Part shown: piece after piece, positions 32,501-42,177 of the stretch
Numbering within the stretch: position 1 is the stretch's first letter
How the letters are laid out: each line of letters begins with the position of its first letter
DNA from: Pyropia yezoensis
Taxonomy: Eukaryota > Rhodophyta > Bangiophyceae > Bangiales > Bangiaceae
Direction: 5' to 3'
Length of the DNA: 64,000 bases
Assembly (NCBI GenBank): GCA_009829735.1
Contig: CM020620.1
Location: 28,242,951 to 28,306,950, forward strand
Made by a program: the position numbers and the translations under genes
Notes under the pieces: generated by a model
The model's input: the letters and a program-made list of their open reading frames with translations, nothing else
Databases searched by the model: none
What the model was told of the DNA's origin: nothing

Positions 32501-33227
32501 GAGCGACGTTGTCTTCCGCAACCACAAGATCGACTACAACGGGTCCACAGCACAAGCCATGGGTGACTACTACTTCACGGACGCCACCAGCGGCGACAAG
32601 GTCCGAGTGGAGTACACCTTCGGATACAAGCGCTGTGCCGACGGAAAAGTCCGCATTTGCCTGCACCACTCGTCGGTGCCGTTTGAGCAGAAGGTGCCCG
32701 CCGTCACGGAGGCCGAGGTCTTTGCCGCGCAGAAACTCTGGTGTGACTCGATTGTCGCGATCTCCAAGGTGTACAGCGAGCAGGGAGACTTCGTTGGTGC
32801 TGCTGGGGAGGCCGCTGGCAAGCTGTACGGCTACGGACACACCGACGTGCTCTTCAAGCCGACCAAGGCGACAGCGCATCCGTTCCGTCCGACTGCAGCC
32901 GATGCCATGAGCTACTTTGTCGGTGCTGACGCCATGAACAACCCGAAGTTCGAAGGCGAGGATGCTGGCTTCGCCATCAACGGCGGCCGCGGCTGGAGCG
33001 ACGTTGTCTTCCGCAACCACAAGATCGACTACAACGGGTCCACAGCACAAGCCATGGGCGACTACGTCTTCACGGACGCCACCAGCGGCGACAAGGTCCG
33101 AGTGGAGTACACCTTCGGATACAAGCGCTGTGCCGACGGAAAAGTCCGCATTTGCCTGCACCACTCGTCGGTGCCGTTTGAGCAGAAGGTGCCCGCCGTC
33201 ACGGAGGCCGAGGTGCTTGCCGGGTAG
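29508..33227 (+). CDS. Seven-domain iota-type carbonic anhydrase family protein (COG4337), 1239 residues
   Basis: Iota carbonic anhydrases interconvert CO2 and bicarbonate. They use a CaMKII-association-like (NTF2-type) fold and were described in diatoms, a chlorarachniophyte and bacteria. Residues 1-42 are Arg/Ser/Ala-rich, like a plastid transit peptide. Residues 49-67 (GVAAVVVGGAAVALMRLVF) are a hydrophobic anchor or second targeting segment. Seven 165-residue domains then start at about 76, 241, 406, 571, 736, 901 and 1066. Each contains LFKPTKA, FRPT..DAMSYFVG (FRPSAEDAMSYFVG in domain 1), GFAINGGRGW, VVFRNH, AMG(D/E)Y.F, VEYTFGYKRC and the family hallmark LHHSS. Domain 1 is diverged; domains 2-7 are nearly identical. 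The protein stops nine residues into an eighth unit. It is one exon with a CTCCATGG start context. Known members have one to three domains, so seven is unusual. Activity is inferred from the family. Confidence 0.88.
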   Translation: MATRAFVRGPAFVSGTPLVSRRAALPSARSTTRPARTATRMVAPPLLRGVAAVVVGGAAVALMRLVFKSKKAVKPVTEEEVLAAQAAWSDAIVRISAAQAAGEDFVKVAGTAAGELYGYEDGDVLFKPTKATNNPFRPSAEDAMSYFVGSAAVGNIAFDGEDSGFAINGGRGWEKVVFRNHEIKLFGTVAHAMGEYYFKDATSGDVSRVEYTFGYKRCADGKVRICLHHSSVPFEQKVPAVTEAEVFAAQKLWCDSIVAISKVYAQKGDFVGAAGEAAGKLYGYGHTDVLFKPTKATANPFRPTAADAMSYFVGADAMENPKFEGEDAGFAINGGRGWSDVVFRNHKIDYNGSTAQAMGDYVFTDATSGDKVRVEYTFGYKRCADGKVRICLHHSSVPFEQKVPAVTEAEVFAAQKLWCDSIVAISKVYSEQGDFVGAAGEAAGKLYGYGHTDVLFKPTKATAHPFRPTAADAMSYFVGADAMENPKFEGEDAGFAINGGRGWSDVVFRNHKIDYNGSTALAMGDYYFTDATSGDKVRVEYTFGYKRCADGKVRICLHHSSVPFEQKAPAVTEAEVFAAQKLWCDSIVAISKVYSEQGDFVGAAGEAAGKLYGYGHTDVLFKPTKATAHPFRPTAADAMSYFVGADAMNNPKFEGEDAGFAINGGRGWSDVVFRNHKIDYNGSTAQAMGDYVFTDATSGDKVRVEYTFGYKRCADGKVRICLHHSSVPFEQKVPAVTEAEVFAAQKLWCDSIVAISKVYAQKGDFVGAAGEAAGKLYGYGHTDVLFKPTKATANPFRPTAADAMSYFVGADAMENPKFEGEDAGFAINGGRGWSDVVFRNHKIDYNGSTAQAMGDYVFTDATSGDKVRVEYTFGYKRCADGKVRICLHHSSVPFEQKVPAVTEAEVFAAQKLWCDSIVAISKVYAQKGDFVGVAGEAAGRLYGYGHSDVLFKPTKATAHPFRPTAADAMSYFVGADAMNNPKFEGEDAGFAINGGRGWSDVVFRNHKIDYNGSTAQAMGDYYFTDATSGDKVRVEYTFGYKRCADGKVRICLHHSSVPFEQKVPAVTEAEVFAAQKLWCDSIVAISKVYSEQGDFVGAAGEAAGKLYGYGHTDVLFKPTKATAHPFRPTAADAMSYFVGADAMNNPKFEGEDAGFAINGGRGWSDVVFRNHKIDYNGSTAQAMGDYVFTDATSGDKVRVEYTFGYKRCADGKVRICLHHSSVPFEQKVPAVTEAEVLAG
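30228..33194 (+). repeat. Coding tandem array, 495-bp unit x6 (domains 2-7)
   Basis: The CACCACTCG codons of LHHSS lie at 30189, 30684, 31179, 31674, 32169, 32664 and 33159, an exact 495-bp spacing throughout. Units 2 to 7 differ at few sites. The variants (AQKGDF or SEQGDF; TANPF or TAHPF; MENPKF or MNNPKF; DYVF or DYYF) are shuffled among units, the mosaic expected from unequal crossing-over or gene conversion. Confidence 0.95.
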
Positions 33228-33789
33228 TCAGTTGGCACGACCGTGTAGTCCACTGCGAGGCCCGAATCATTGTTGGGCGCCGTCTTGTTGTGGTTTGATC
33301 CAATGCGAATAGTTTCTTGTTTGCAATGTCGACCACTACCCAAATTGTTGACCACACCAGGGTCTCCTGGAGGCCCCGAGGAGGCAGACTCGTAACCGCA
33401 GTACTTTCTTTTCTTTTTGTCTGCTACTTCCAAGTCAAGAACAAGAGAAGCACACATGGCCAGGGCATCAGGCCTTCCAGCAATGGATACACACAGACGT
33501 TGTTGTTTTTCTCGTCATGCATCAAGACCTGAGACTCAACTCTCTTTTTGCTGTGCTTTTTTCTCTGCTACAGAGTGTATTATTCTCGGAGACATACGGC
33601 ACCCTTGTGGCATCAAAGGGGTGGTCGGGCCACACTCAGCAAGAATGATTCGCTTGCAGCGCACCGCAGCCCGCGACGGTAAGCAGATCGGGTGCCCCCA
33701 TTGGCCCCAAGACGTGGTCGACATTAGTGAGCAGATAACTGACAGTACTCTTGCCTTCTCTCCCCAGGGGGCCTCCACCATGGCCCCCG
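33228..33789. other. 3' flank of the iota-CA gene, no gene seen
   Basis: Contains the downstream sequence of the carbonic-anhydrase-like gene and the unrelated tail of the open frame that carries the M13 fragment. No polyadenylation signal is obvious. Nothing else is supportable. Confidence 0.45.
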
Positions 33790-34612
33790 TCTTCATACCC
33801 ACCCGCTTGTACAGCGGCTTGAGCTCCTTTTGGCCATTGAGGGCGGTACCGAAAAAGGCAAAGTGCGCGTCGACGGCCTCGGTGTGGGCAAAAGGGCTGA
33901 ACTTGGCCAGCACCTGCCAGCGGAGGTAGGCGCGCCACACGCCGAGGGGCATCTCCTTGAGCAGCCGCGCGACAGCAGTGAAAAAGGGGGGGTGGTCTAG
34001 AATGTAGGGCCCCGACAGCCCGTCCGTCAAGCCCGGCAGGGCCGACAGGTAGGCAGACCAGTCAACGACCCCCTCGGTAAGGGCGGTGAGGTCGGACACG
34101 CTGTCGTGGCGGTTGTAGGTGGCTACCGGGTCCCGCCGCTCCACGCGCGTGAGGGAGGCGCGGGCCATGAGCGTCTCGAGGGTCATCACGTTTGCCGCCG
34201 CCGTGGCCGCCGCCTCCGCGTCCATCCCCCAAAGCGTCAAAAGCCGCGCCACCACCGCCACATACAGCTCCCGCAGGGAGGCCTTGTCGTCGAGCACATA
34301 AAAGTCCCGGTCGGGGAGGCCCAGGCCAGACTGTGAGAGGTGAAGGACGGCCATCTCAGAGTTTTGAGAGTCCGTCTCCACATCCACCCGCCACAGGGCG
34401 CCCACCCCCACCGCCCGAAGGGCAGCCGCCGCCGCCACTACATCTTCCACCGACGCCACCGCGTCAATGGTGTCAAACAGGTCAGAGAGGGGGGTGTAGC
34501 CAGCCGCATCGGCGGCGACCGTGTTCATCCCCGACGAGTAAAAGCGACCGAGGAGGCTGTCGGGGTGGGCCGCCGCCTCAGCCTCGAGCAGCTCTCGGAG
34601 AAGCTCATGATT
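33790..34612 (-). pseudogene. M13 (neprilysin-type) peptidase, N-terminal domain fragment
   Basis: M13 enzymes are zinc endopeptidases acting at the cell surface or in the secretory path. The minus-strand frame has the Peptidase_M13_N pattern in order: LLGRFYSSGMN, GYTPLSDLFDTIDA, NSEMAVLHLSQSGLGLPDRD, YVLDD, YVAVVARLLTLWG, LETLMARASLTRVERRDPV, VWRAYLRWQVL, then FFGTALNGQKEL. The zinc-binding HExxH domain that should follow is absent: after KPLYKRV the frame drifts into unrelated sequence. Upstream, the frame leads into a G-rich minisatellite instead of the expected start. What remains is about 270 residues of an enzyme normally 650-750 long. It has no internal stop, so the truncation may be recent, or the missing parts may lie on exons I cannot see. 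Confidence 0.7.
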
Positions 34613-34613
34613 G

Positions 34614-34850
34614 CGCACCCCCCTCCCCCCCCTCTCCTCTGCCCAGCAGCCCCCCCGCCATTGGCTGGAGCCGGCACCCCCCTCCCCCCCCTCTCCTCTG
34701 CCCAGCAGCCCCCCCGCCATTGGCTGGAGCCGGCACCCCCCTCCCCCCCCTCTCCTCTGCCCAGCAGCCCCCCCGCCATTGGCTGGAGCCGGCACCCCCC
34801 TCCCCCCCCTCTCCTCTGCCCAGCCCCCCCGCCATTGGCTGGTGCCGGCA
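34614..34850. repeat. 59-bp minisatellite, four units
   Basis: The unit CCATTGGCTGGAGCCGGCAC + CCCCCTCCCCCCCCTCTCCT + CTGCCCAGCAGCCCCCCCG is repeated with a 59-bp period; the last unit lacks three bases. The period is not a multiple of three, so it is unlikely to be coding. It directly adjoins the 5' limit of the M13 homology. Confidence 0.9.
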
Positions 34851-35089
34851 CCCCCCTCCCCTTCCCCCCCCGCCGCCCCCCTCCCCCCTCCTCGGCCCCC
34901 TCTCCCCCATCCCGCCCCACCCAGCGCCCAACCCGACCCGACCCGAGGCTCTTGGCCCGTACACACTCTCCCCAGTACGACGGCGAGCCTTTACTGACTG
35001 ACTGCCTATACTGACTGACTACACTGACTGCTGACGAGCTCAGAGAGAACAAGAGCATTCAGAAAGTAAAAGATACCATCTGACTCCCC

Positions 35090-35515
35090 TCATTCTCCTC
35101 TACAAAGTGGTATGTCGTGCACCTCATGCAGTACACAGAGACCAAGGATCTCATCGAGAATGGTCGACATTTGGTCCAGACTGGCTATACATGGGGCGCC
35201 AGATGGTTTCTTGATGGTACAGCTCACGAAAGTGAGGTCGACGCTATGGTAGCCAGGTGTCCTGTTGGTGTAGCGCAAGCACTCGTGTTGCGGTGGGACC
35301 GGCGTCGGCTGGCTCCACGTGAGCGACCCTGGGGAGAAGTAGACATCAGCCAAGTGGTCAAAGCCGTCTGTTGAGTTGGCCGCCGTGACGACGGGCCCCC
35401 CAGAGTTGATGACCAGGACGCTGTCCAAGACCGAGCCCGCCGGCGCCTAGGCGGTGGCAGAGGCCACCAACAGAGCAAGCACGACGGCCCCAGCGGCAGT
35501 GGAGCGAGAGGCCAT
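35090..35515 (-). pseudogene. Malectin-like secreted protein, interrupted
   Basis: Malectin-type domains bind carbohydrate in the ER or at cell surfaces. From the ATG at 35515 the frame opens with a clear signal peptide (MASRSTAAGAVVLALLVASA, then TA), then meets TAG at 35447-35449. It continues in the same frame with SVLDSVLVINSGGPVV and GFDHLADVYFSPGSLTWSQP, which resembles the malectin opening (INAGG ... DG ... AD.YF.GG). Readable sequence ends at 35090, about 120 residues past the stop, shorter than a full ~160-residue domain. The stop lies at the expected cleavage site, so translation would yield only the signal peptide. A G-to-A-type change, a sequencing error or an allele-specific null are all possible. 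The family call is tentative. Confidence 0.5.
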
Positions 35516-35518
35516 CAT

Positions 35519-36689
35519 GACAAGCGGAAGGGCAGAGAGCGAGGAGGGGGAAAGGGATAATGGAGGAGAGGGGAGGGTGCGGTCCCACGCGAGCAGCGGC
35601 CGGGCCACTGTCGACGGCGGGGCTGGGGTGTACCGGTCATGGGGCAACCAACAGGGCTGCCGGCGGAGTGGGCACGCTCTTATCCCGCCCCGCCCACCAC
35701 CAGCTGGCCACTGGCCGTGCGCGGCGGCGGCGGCTGCGTCGCCGTTCCGTGGCCGCCGCGCCCGCCGCGAGCCGCACTCGCCCGAGCCCACCGCCGTGTT
35801 CGCGCGTTCTGCGGCTGACGCCGCGTCGGAACGGGGGGACGTCGGCGGGGGAAGGATTGGGGGGAAGCGTTCGCACCGTCCGCGTCGTGGCACGCCCGCT
35901 GCCGTGCACGGACCGCCCGGGCGGCCCGGGCGACCCGCCGGCCGTCCCCGGGTTGTGCACGGATCGCCGGCCAGCTCCCCTCCCCCGCCCCCCCCCCTTC
36001 CTCGACAACCCCCCACCGCCCAGTCGCGACCGCCAGAGAAGGGGGCACTCGTGCGCGCCCGCGAGGCCACAGGCGGCAGCCGCCTGGAACAGACCACGCC
36101 CAGCTGCTGCTACCACTGCCGCCGCCGCTGTCGTCGCCGGCGCTGCCGTCGCCACCACCGCAGCCGCCACAGCCGCCGCCGAGACAGTCGCCCCTGGCGC
36201 TGCCACTGATAGGCTGGCGGGCGGCAGTGCCACACAGTATGGATCGCCGCCACGATGTCCACCGGGGGCTCTTCCCCCCCCTGGTGACAAAGCAACGTTG
36301 GCGTGCAGATGGGTTTACGCAGACGACGGTGGCGAAACTGCTGTACGACGCGGACAGAAGCGATAAGCCTTCATCTCTGTCCGTGCAGCATGTGAGTCAC
36401 GGTGATAAATTCTGAGGATCTGTGATAAAGTCTGACCTGTGGGACCCCGCTTGAGAGGCCATTGGAGAGGGCAATCCGCCTCGTATACTGCAGAAAGTGG
36501 CTCTTGAGCACTCCTGCCCTAAAGGTGTATCCCACGATATAAAACCTCACGGCATCCCACGACTTTTGACCCGACACTGCCTATGATAAATACCGATCCC
36601 AGGCACCTGTCCTGTTCTCAGGGACGACCCGCAACAACATTGCGCAGGGCGTGGGGTGTGTGGTGGAGGGTGTGGCTGCCGACGCAGCA
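35519..36689. other. GC-rich intergenic region, no gene recognised
   Basis: Low-complexity CCG-rich DNA up to about 36250 with long open frames on both strands lacking domains, then AT-richer sequence without a gene. Confidence 0.5.
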
Positions 36690-38347
36690 GCGCAGTGCGG
36701 CTTAAAGCGGTGTCACGGAATCGTTGCTCGGGCCTGTTTTTCTTTGCTCAGACTTGCTCAGTCGCCTCGGCACAGTTGTAAGAACGAGAAAGTCAATCTG
36801 TACAAACCAACAGAATTCTTGCTCAAACGCGCAAGAAAAGCTATTGTCCCCGCACGAGAGTGCAAATCTCCGACAGATTGTCACCCAATGAAATCATGAG
36901 AGGTCCTTGCACCAAACGACTACGTACCGTCATGGACGTCACACAAATCCAAAGACAACAGATTAACTGAGAAAGTGCCAATCGTCTTTGGACGAGTTAT
37001 GGAATGATCGGCATAGTTAGGCTGCTTCCGGGGCTCTCTCGGCTTTAGTGAGTCCCGAGAAAATAGTTTGCTGGAGGAACACGACCCATGTGACCAACTT
37101 GTGCTTCACACTGTGCACTCTCCACGACGAACAACCATGCCGACGCGTCGCCTCAAGGGCAAAAAGACACCCCCCTGTCCTAAGCACCCACCATCCACAG
37201 GTCCCTTTGCACAGCCCCCCCCTTTCCCACCGCACTCCACCCGTCTCCCGAACTAGCGACCCGCCCACAAGAGTAGTCGGCTGCACCCCCCCCCGAGTTC
37301 GATTCACTTGCGCCCACTATCCATAGCTTGAGTTGTACGAGGTGTGAGAAAGGGTGGTCTTGTTGCTACCGGACGTCATCCCGGTCGTCGCTCTCCCTCG
37401 TCTACAAAAATAATCATGCTGCCCGTCTGGACATTCTTGTCCGCCTATCCGTTCGTGGTCTGTGCACTAGTCCCGACGGCCCAGCTCTCCTGCCGATTTT
37501 CATGTCGCCCCGTGGCACATGTGCTTCCTGGTGTCGCGGCAGTCGTGGTACTGTCGCCATGGTCCACGCCGGGCGGGCTTGGCGTCATTTGCTTGCCCTC
37601 CAGTTCCCAGGAGGCCGCCCCGTGCCTGGCGGGGACGGCGGCACTACCTGTAGGGAGAAGCAGAATGGTTGAGCAGCCATCGCTGAGGCCCACACAGACG
37701 TGCAGCTGAACCTTGGTCACTCACAAACCAAGCAGAAGCAACAGCCATTAAGCAGCTCAAGTAGGCGGCTGCAGCTAGCTGGGTGGCAGGTGCTGACGCG
37801 CAAGTACGCATCTCATTCAAAGTAAGACTCTGGAAATGAAAAAAGATTTGTATATGCTAGGTCACAGTTGGAGACAATGAGTCTACGCAATCAGATTCCG
37901 CATGACCGGCCGTGGCCGCTGCAGACATGAGAACGCGGCATTCTTCATCGCCTGCAAGTCAGCAATCACTGCTAAGCCTTCAACAAGCACTACCTTAATA
38001 ATGAGATATTGTCAAAACTGTTACGGAAGCTGCATGGTTTTGCACTTTATTTTGCGCGTTTGTGCAAGCTCCCTTTTTGTCTACTTGCTTAAATTTGCCG
38101 AGCGGTATAGTTGCACGACGGCCATGTGCTCAAAGCACATCACCAGAGAGGTCTGATGATGACGCTTCACGTCGTGTATCGTGAGCACGTGGCCTCCGTG
38201 CGGAACCTGTCCGAACAAGTCATACAAAAAAAAAAGCTGATTTGTAGGCCTCCAGCATACCATACGGAGGGGTTGCAAGAAATGGTCAACAGATCTGAGC
38301 AAGAAATCGGGCCGTTTCCGTGACACCGCTTTTAAGCCGCACTGCGC
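36690..38347. mobile_element. Possible non-autonomous DNA transposon, ~1.65 kb, inverted ends
   Basis: The left end GCGCAGTGCGGCTTAAAGCG plus GTGTCACGGAA is matched in reverse complement at the right (TTCCGTGACACCGCTTTTAA plus GCCGCACTGCGC), about 30 bp with a one-base indel. Weaker inverted similarity continues inward (TTGCTCAGA motifs). The interior has no transposase-like frame. No target duplication is evident, so the superfamily is unassigned. The CAGTG start would suit several DNA transposon groups. Confidence 0.5.
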
Positions 38348-38402
38348 AGTGACGGCTTGTGCAGCCGGCACCACCCCATGCCGGCACGTGTGTCTCCGGG
38401 AT

Positions 38403-38605
38403 ATGAGCGACGCGTACGTCGTGGCGGCCGCCAAGGCGGCCAACGCCGACGGCTTTATATCCGCCATCCCCGACGGTTTGACACCCAGGTGGACACCATG
38501 GGGGGCCAACTGAGCGGCGGCCAGCGGCAGCGCGTGTGCATCGCGCGGTAGCTGGTGGGGAACCCCGCCTTCCTGTTGGCCGAAGAGGCCACGGCGAGCG
38601 CTTCG
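38403..38605 (+). pseudogene. ABC transporter (ABCB-like) ATPase domain scrap
   Basis: One frame gives SDAYVVAAAKAANADGFISA-IPDG. After a one-base loss the next frame continues FDTQVDTMGGQLSGGQRQRV-CIAR, which is the ABC signature LSGGQRQR and its usual approach. A TAG then replaces the expected Ala codon, followed by LVGNPAFLLAEEATA, a degenerate Walker B (normally ILLLDEATS). Order and spacing match ABCB/MDR-type nucleotide-binding domains. Only about 65 codons survive, with no Walker A or membrane domain nearby, so this is a dead fragment of a duplicated host gene. Confidence 0.75.
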
Positions 38606-40200
38606 CGCCCGGCTGCTGTGGTCTTGCTCGGGGGCGGTGGCCAGCGGCGGCCGCGGTGCGCCGCCGGTGCTTGTGGTGGGGGCGGCGACTGTGACGGTGA
38701 CGGCGGCGGTGGCGGTGGCGGCAGGCGGCGGCGGTGGGGAAGGCCGCCCGCGGCGGCATCGTCAACGGTGGCTAGGGGAGGGGGGGCCACTGGCGTCACC
38801 AGCACAGCTGGTGCCCCCCCCTCCCCGTTGCTGTCGACCGACGCGGCGACGGGGGTGGCCCGGGGGGAGTTGGGCGTGGGGGTGTTGGCGCGCCCCCCCC
38901 CCCCCCGCCTTACGGCTGCAGACGGCGGTGGCAGTCTACCGCCTCCGGGACAGCGTCGACCAAGGCGGTGGGGATGGGGGGGAGCACCGACGTGCGGCGG
39001 CAGGCGCCGCTGCTGCGCCGCCCCCGCCGGCGCCACCCCACCCGGGGACCAGGTCGTAGGGCCGCCTCCGCCCGCCAGCCGCTCCCTGCCTGTGGACGGA
39101 CGACCGTCCCCCGTGGCTGCCCCCGCGGCTGACCCTTGTCCCCACCCTCCACCCACGTCGTCCACACCCAGTTGGGCGCCGCTCTTGCCGCGTTGCTGGG
39201 CGGTGTTCCACAGGGACGGCAACGGCGGCGGGAGCGGCGGCAATGGGCGGCCACAGCAGCGGCGACGACGCCGCGGACGGGTCTGTTTGCGGCCGTCTTT
39301 GCTGCGCTCACCACCGAGCCGTCATGCTGATCTTGCCACCCCACCCGCCGCGACTGAATTCAGGCACGCGGTCGTCAGAAAACGTTGCCACTCGAGCGAC
39401 AACTCAGCGGCGCTGCAGGGGAAGGAGCGCTTGTAAACTGGTGCACGTCGGGCAAAACGATGACCCCGCGAATTGCAAGCAGCGACTGGTGTAGCAGCAC
39501 AGCCCTGACGCCAAAGCACACGCCGGACGAGACGGCACCGACTCCGCGACGATCTGGGCACTGAGCCGTGGGCGCCTACTGCGCCCCGTATCCAATGTCG
39601 TCCTTCCGCGTCACCCACCTGACGGGTATCGCGGCGGGCAACGCACCCGGTGGGCGGCCGCCACCGCTGCCGATGAGGCAGGCCGAGTGACAGGCCGTGG
39701 CCACGACAGGCTGCCGCGAACACAGAGGACCCAGCTTTCGCGAGAGAAGACAGCCGTAGAGCAAAAATACAGCTATCAGCTATTGTTCAGTCAGCGCCGT
39801 CAACAAAGTACAGTCGTTGCCGGACGCCGATATCGCTGCCACCACGGCCGTCGCCGACGCCACGGCCGCCTCCACCGCCACGGCCGCCCACGCCTCCACC
39901 GATGTCTCCGCCACCACCGCCGCCGCTCCCAATACGCCGTCGGCACCGCGACGGCTACCGCTCTCAACGCGGCCGCCGGCCAGCCTAGGAACTCCATAGG
40001 CACCGAAGCCGACTGACCCCGCGGCGACCAGCGGCGCGTGCACAGCAACCAAATGATTGTGCCCCACGATGATTCTAGATACAATCCGAAGCAAGATGTC
40101 GCCTGGGACGAGAATAAACCTGGTCGGCGCCATCCTGCGGATACCTTCGGTCAATTATCGATTTGGGACGCCCGATTCACCTTCGTCGAGCCGTTTTTTA
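38606..40200. other. GC-rich intergenic region, no gene recognised
   Basis: CGG/GCC low-complexity sequence up to about 39300, then mixed composition. No domain or transposon end was recognised before the Harbinger-type element begins at 40201. Confidence 0.5.
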
Positions 40201-42177
40201 AAGCACAACTAACCACGTTCATTCTAACGCCCCAAGCATTCATTCTAGGATGCCACGTATGGCACGTGGCGGCCTCTGCATGGAGTGCCCACTTACAGAC
40301 CTGGTGCCCCAACCAATTCGGATAGACTTGCGTAGAACGGCGTCAACGGGCGGTATACGATTGGGCACCGACACACATAGCGACCTTCCACTGTTTTCCA
40401 TTTTTGAAAACTGTAGAACGTGGCTGCCTGGCGTGTTGCGTGTATCGGAGGCACGCTGTCAATCGACCAGCTTTCGAAGCGCAATCGTCGCTTGGTGCAT
40501 GGCTGTACGGCGTGACACGTCGGTGATCACGCGCGATCCTGGCCGGTCATGGGCGATCATGGGCGATCGAGAAGCGGTCGTCGCTGGTCAATTTTCTTGA
40601 AACGAAGCCCTCGGCGTGGCACGACGCAGCCGTGGCGGGCCACGTCCCCATGTCGGCGTGCGTGTGAATCCCAACCTCATAATAGCAGCCCGCCGAGGCC
40701 TGCCGTTGGTGGCGCGTGGCCGAGCATGGTCCTTCAGGCCCCCCAGTTCCTGGGAGACATTTCGTGATCGTTTCCAGCGGGCGTTGAAGCGTGCGTGTGT
40801 GGCGCACGGGCTGGTCTCCTGAGCGGCTGCCGGTCAGTGGCGACCACAGCGCCGCGCTGTCAACGCCCCCGCACTCCTATCGTGTGCGCTCCGCGCACCC
40901 GCAGCGGTGCATGGAGCCCACCCACTGGGCAACTGTGTGGCGCGACGCGGGAGTGGCGGCGTACGCCTTCGCTTGGGCGCCTCCCGTTGCCGTCTGAACG
41001 CTTTCCCGGGAGCGTCTGCCGCCGCCGGGTCGTCGACCTGAGGCGGGTGGGGGGGGGGGCGAAGGGGAGGGGACGCTGGCGCCCGCGGCAACCGCCCCAC
41101 GTAGGCCGACAGCGCCAGGGCGGGGTGTGTCGCGCCCCCCGCGCCACAAAAACCGCCGTCCGCGGCCAGTGGGAGGGTGGCCGGCTTTGAGGGAGTCGTT
41201 GCTGAGCGCTGGCGCGCAGAAGACTCGTTTAGCGGCCGCTCCCTTTCGTGTGTGGTGGTGGGGGGGGGTTGGGCGATCCGCACACCGGATTGGCAGGACC
41301 AGGGGGCGCCGACTCGGCGGGTGGGCGGGGGGGGGGGCGGGGGAAGGAGCTCCTGGGGGGGGTGTGTGCACTGGATGGTGGATCGCGCTGTGCCCCCCCC
41401 CCCCCCTGAAATGTGCGGGAGGCGTGGGGAGCGCCCTCCCCAGCCCTGCGCTTGGTTCGAGGGGGGAGCACACTCCGCGGGACGAGGGGGCGCCAGATTG
41501 GCGGGAGGGCGCCGGATTGGCGGGGGGGTGTGCGGGATGGCACTTCCGGGGGGGGCGGTGCGTAGGTTCGATTGTGTGTCGCGCTGTGCGTCCCCCCCCT
41601 GAACAGGGCAGGTGACGCGGGGGGCGGCTTTCTGCCCGCCCAACGCTTGATTGTGAGGGAGGGGCACCCCCCCCGGGACGAGGGGGCGGACGATTAGCGG
41701 GGGGGCGGGGGGGGTGGCGCGAGAGAGCGCTTTTGGGGGGGGGGGTGCGTGGGTTGCAACGTGGGTCGCGCTGTGCCCCCCCCCCACTGAATTCAGCAAG
41801 AGGGGTGGGGGGCGCCCCCCCACCCACCCAGCGCATGACCTGAGAGGGGGGGCACCCCCCTGGATCGCGTTTAGAGAGGGGGGGGGGGGGTGGTGGCGTT
41901 TGCACCAGGGGCGCCCCCCCAGTGCAACACGGTCAGAGGGGGGGGGGCGCCGTCCCCCGATTTGAGTGGGGGGGTGGCGCGCCGTCCTGCGCGGCAGGCG
42001 CAACCCATTTCCCCTCACCGTGGTCGCCGTCCCCGTCGCACCCCCGCCAACCTTCCCGCACGCTCTTTTCTTTCTCGCGTGCGGCCCCTTCCTGGCTTCG
42101 CCGGGTGCGGGGCTCGCTTCCCTCTCTCCCGCGCCGTCACTCACGAACACCACCACCACCCACCCTTCCTGCCCGCC

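Noticed and set aside
29484-33164. Two very long minus-strand frames opposite the carbonic-anhydrase-like gene (518 and 698 residues)
   Set aside because: They exactly mirror the tandem domains; the repeat structure and GC-rich codons keep the reverse frame free of stops. The plus-strand protein has family motifs and the reverse one has none.
30228-33194. Exactly periodic repeats that might suggest an array such as CRISPR or satellite DNA
   Set aside because: The 495-bp period is a whole number of codons, the frame is open throughout and each unit encodes a recognisable domain.
39780-40154. Short Ala/Val-rich frames before the Harbinger-type element
   Set aside because: They derive from CCG/CCA triplet DNA; no motif or start context supports a gene.
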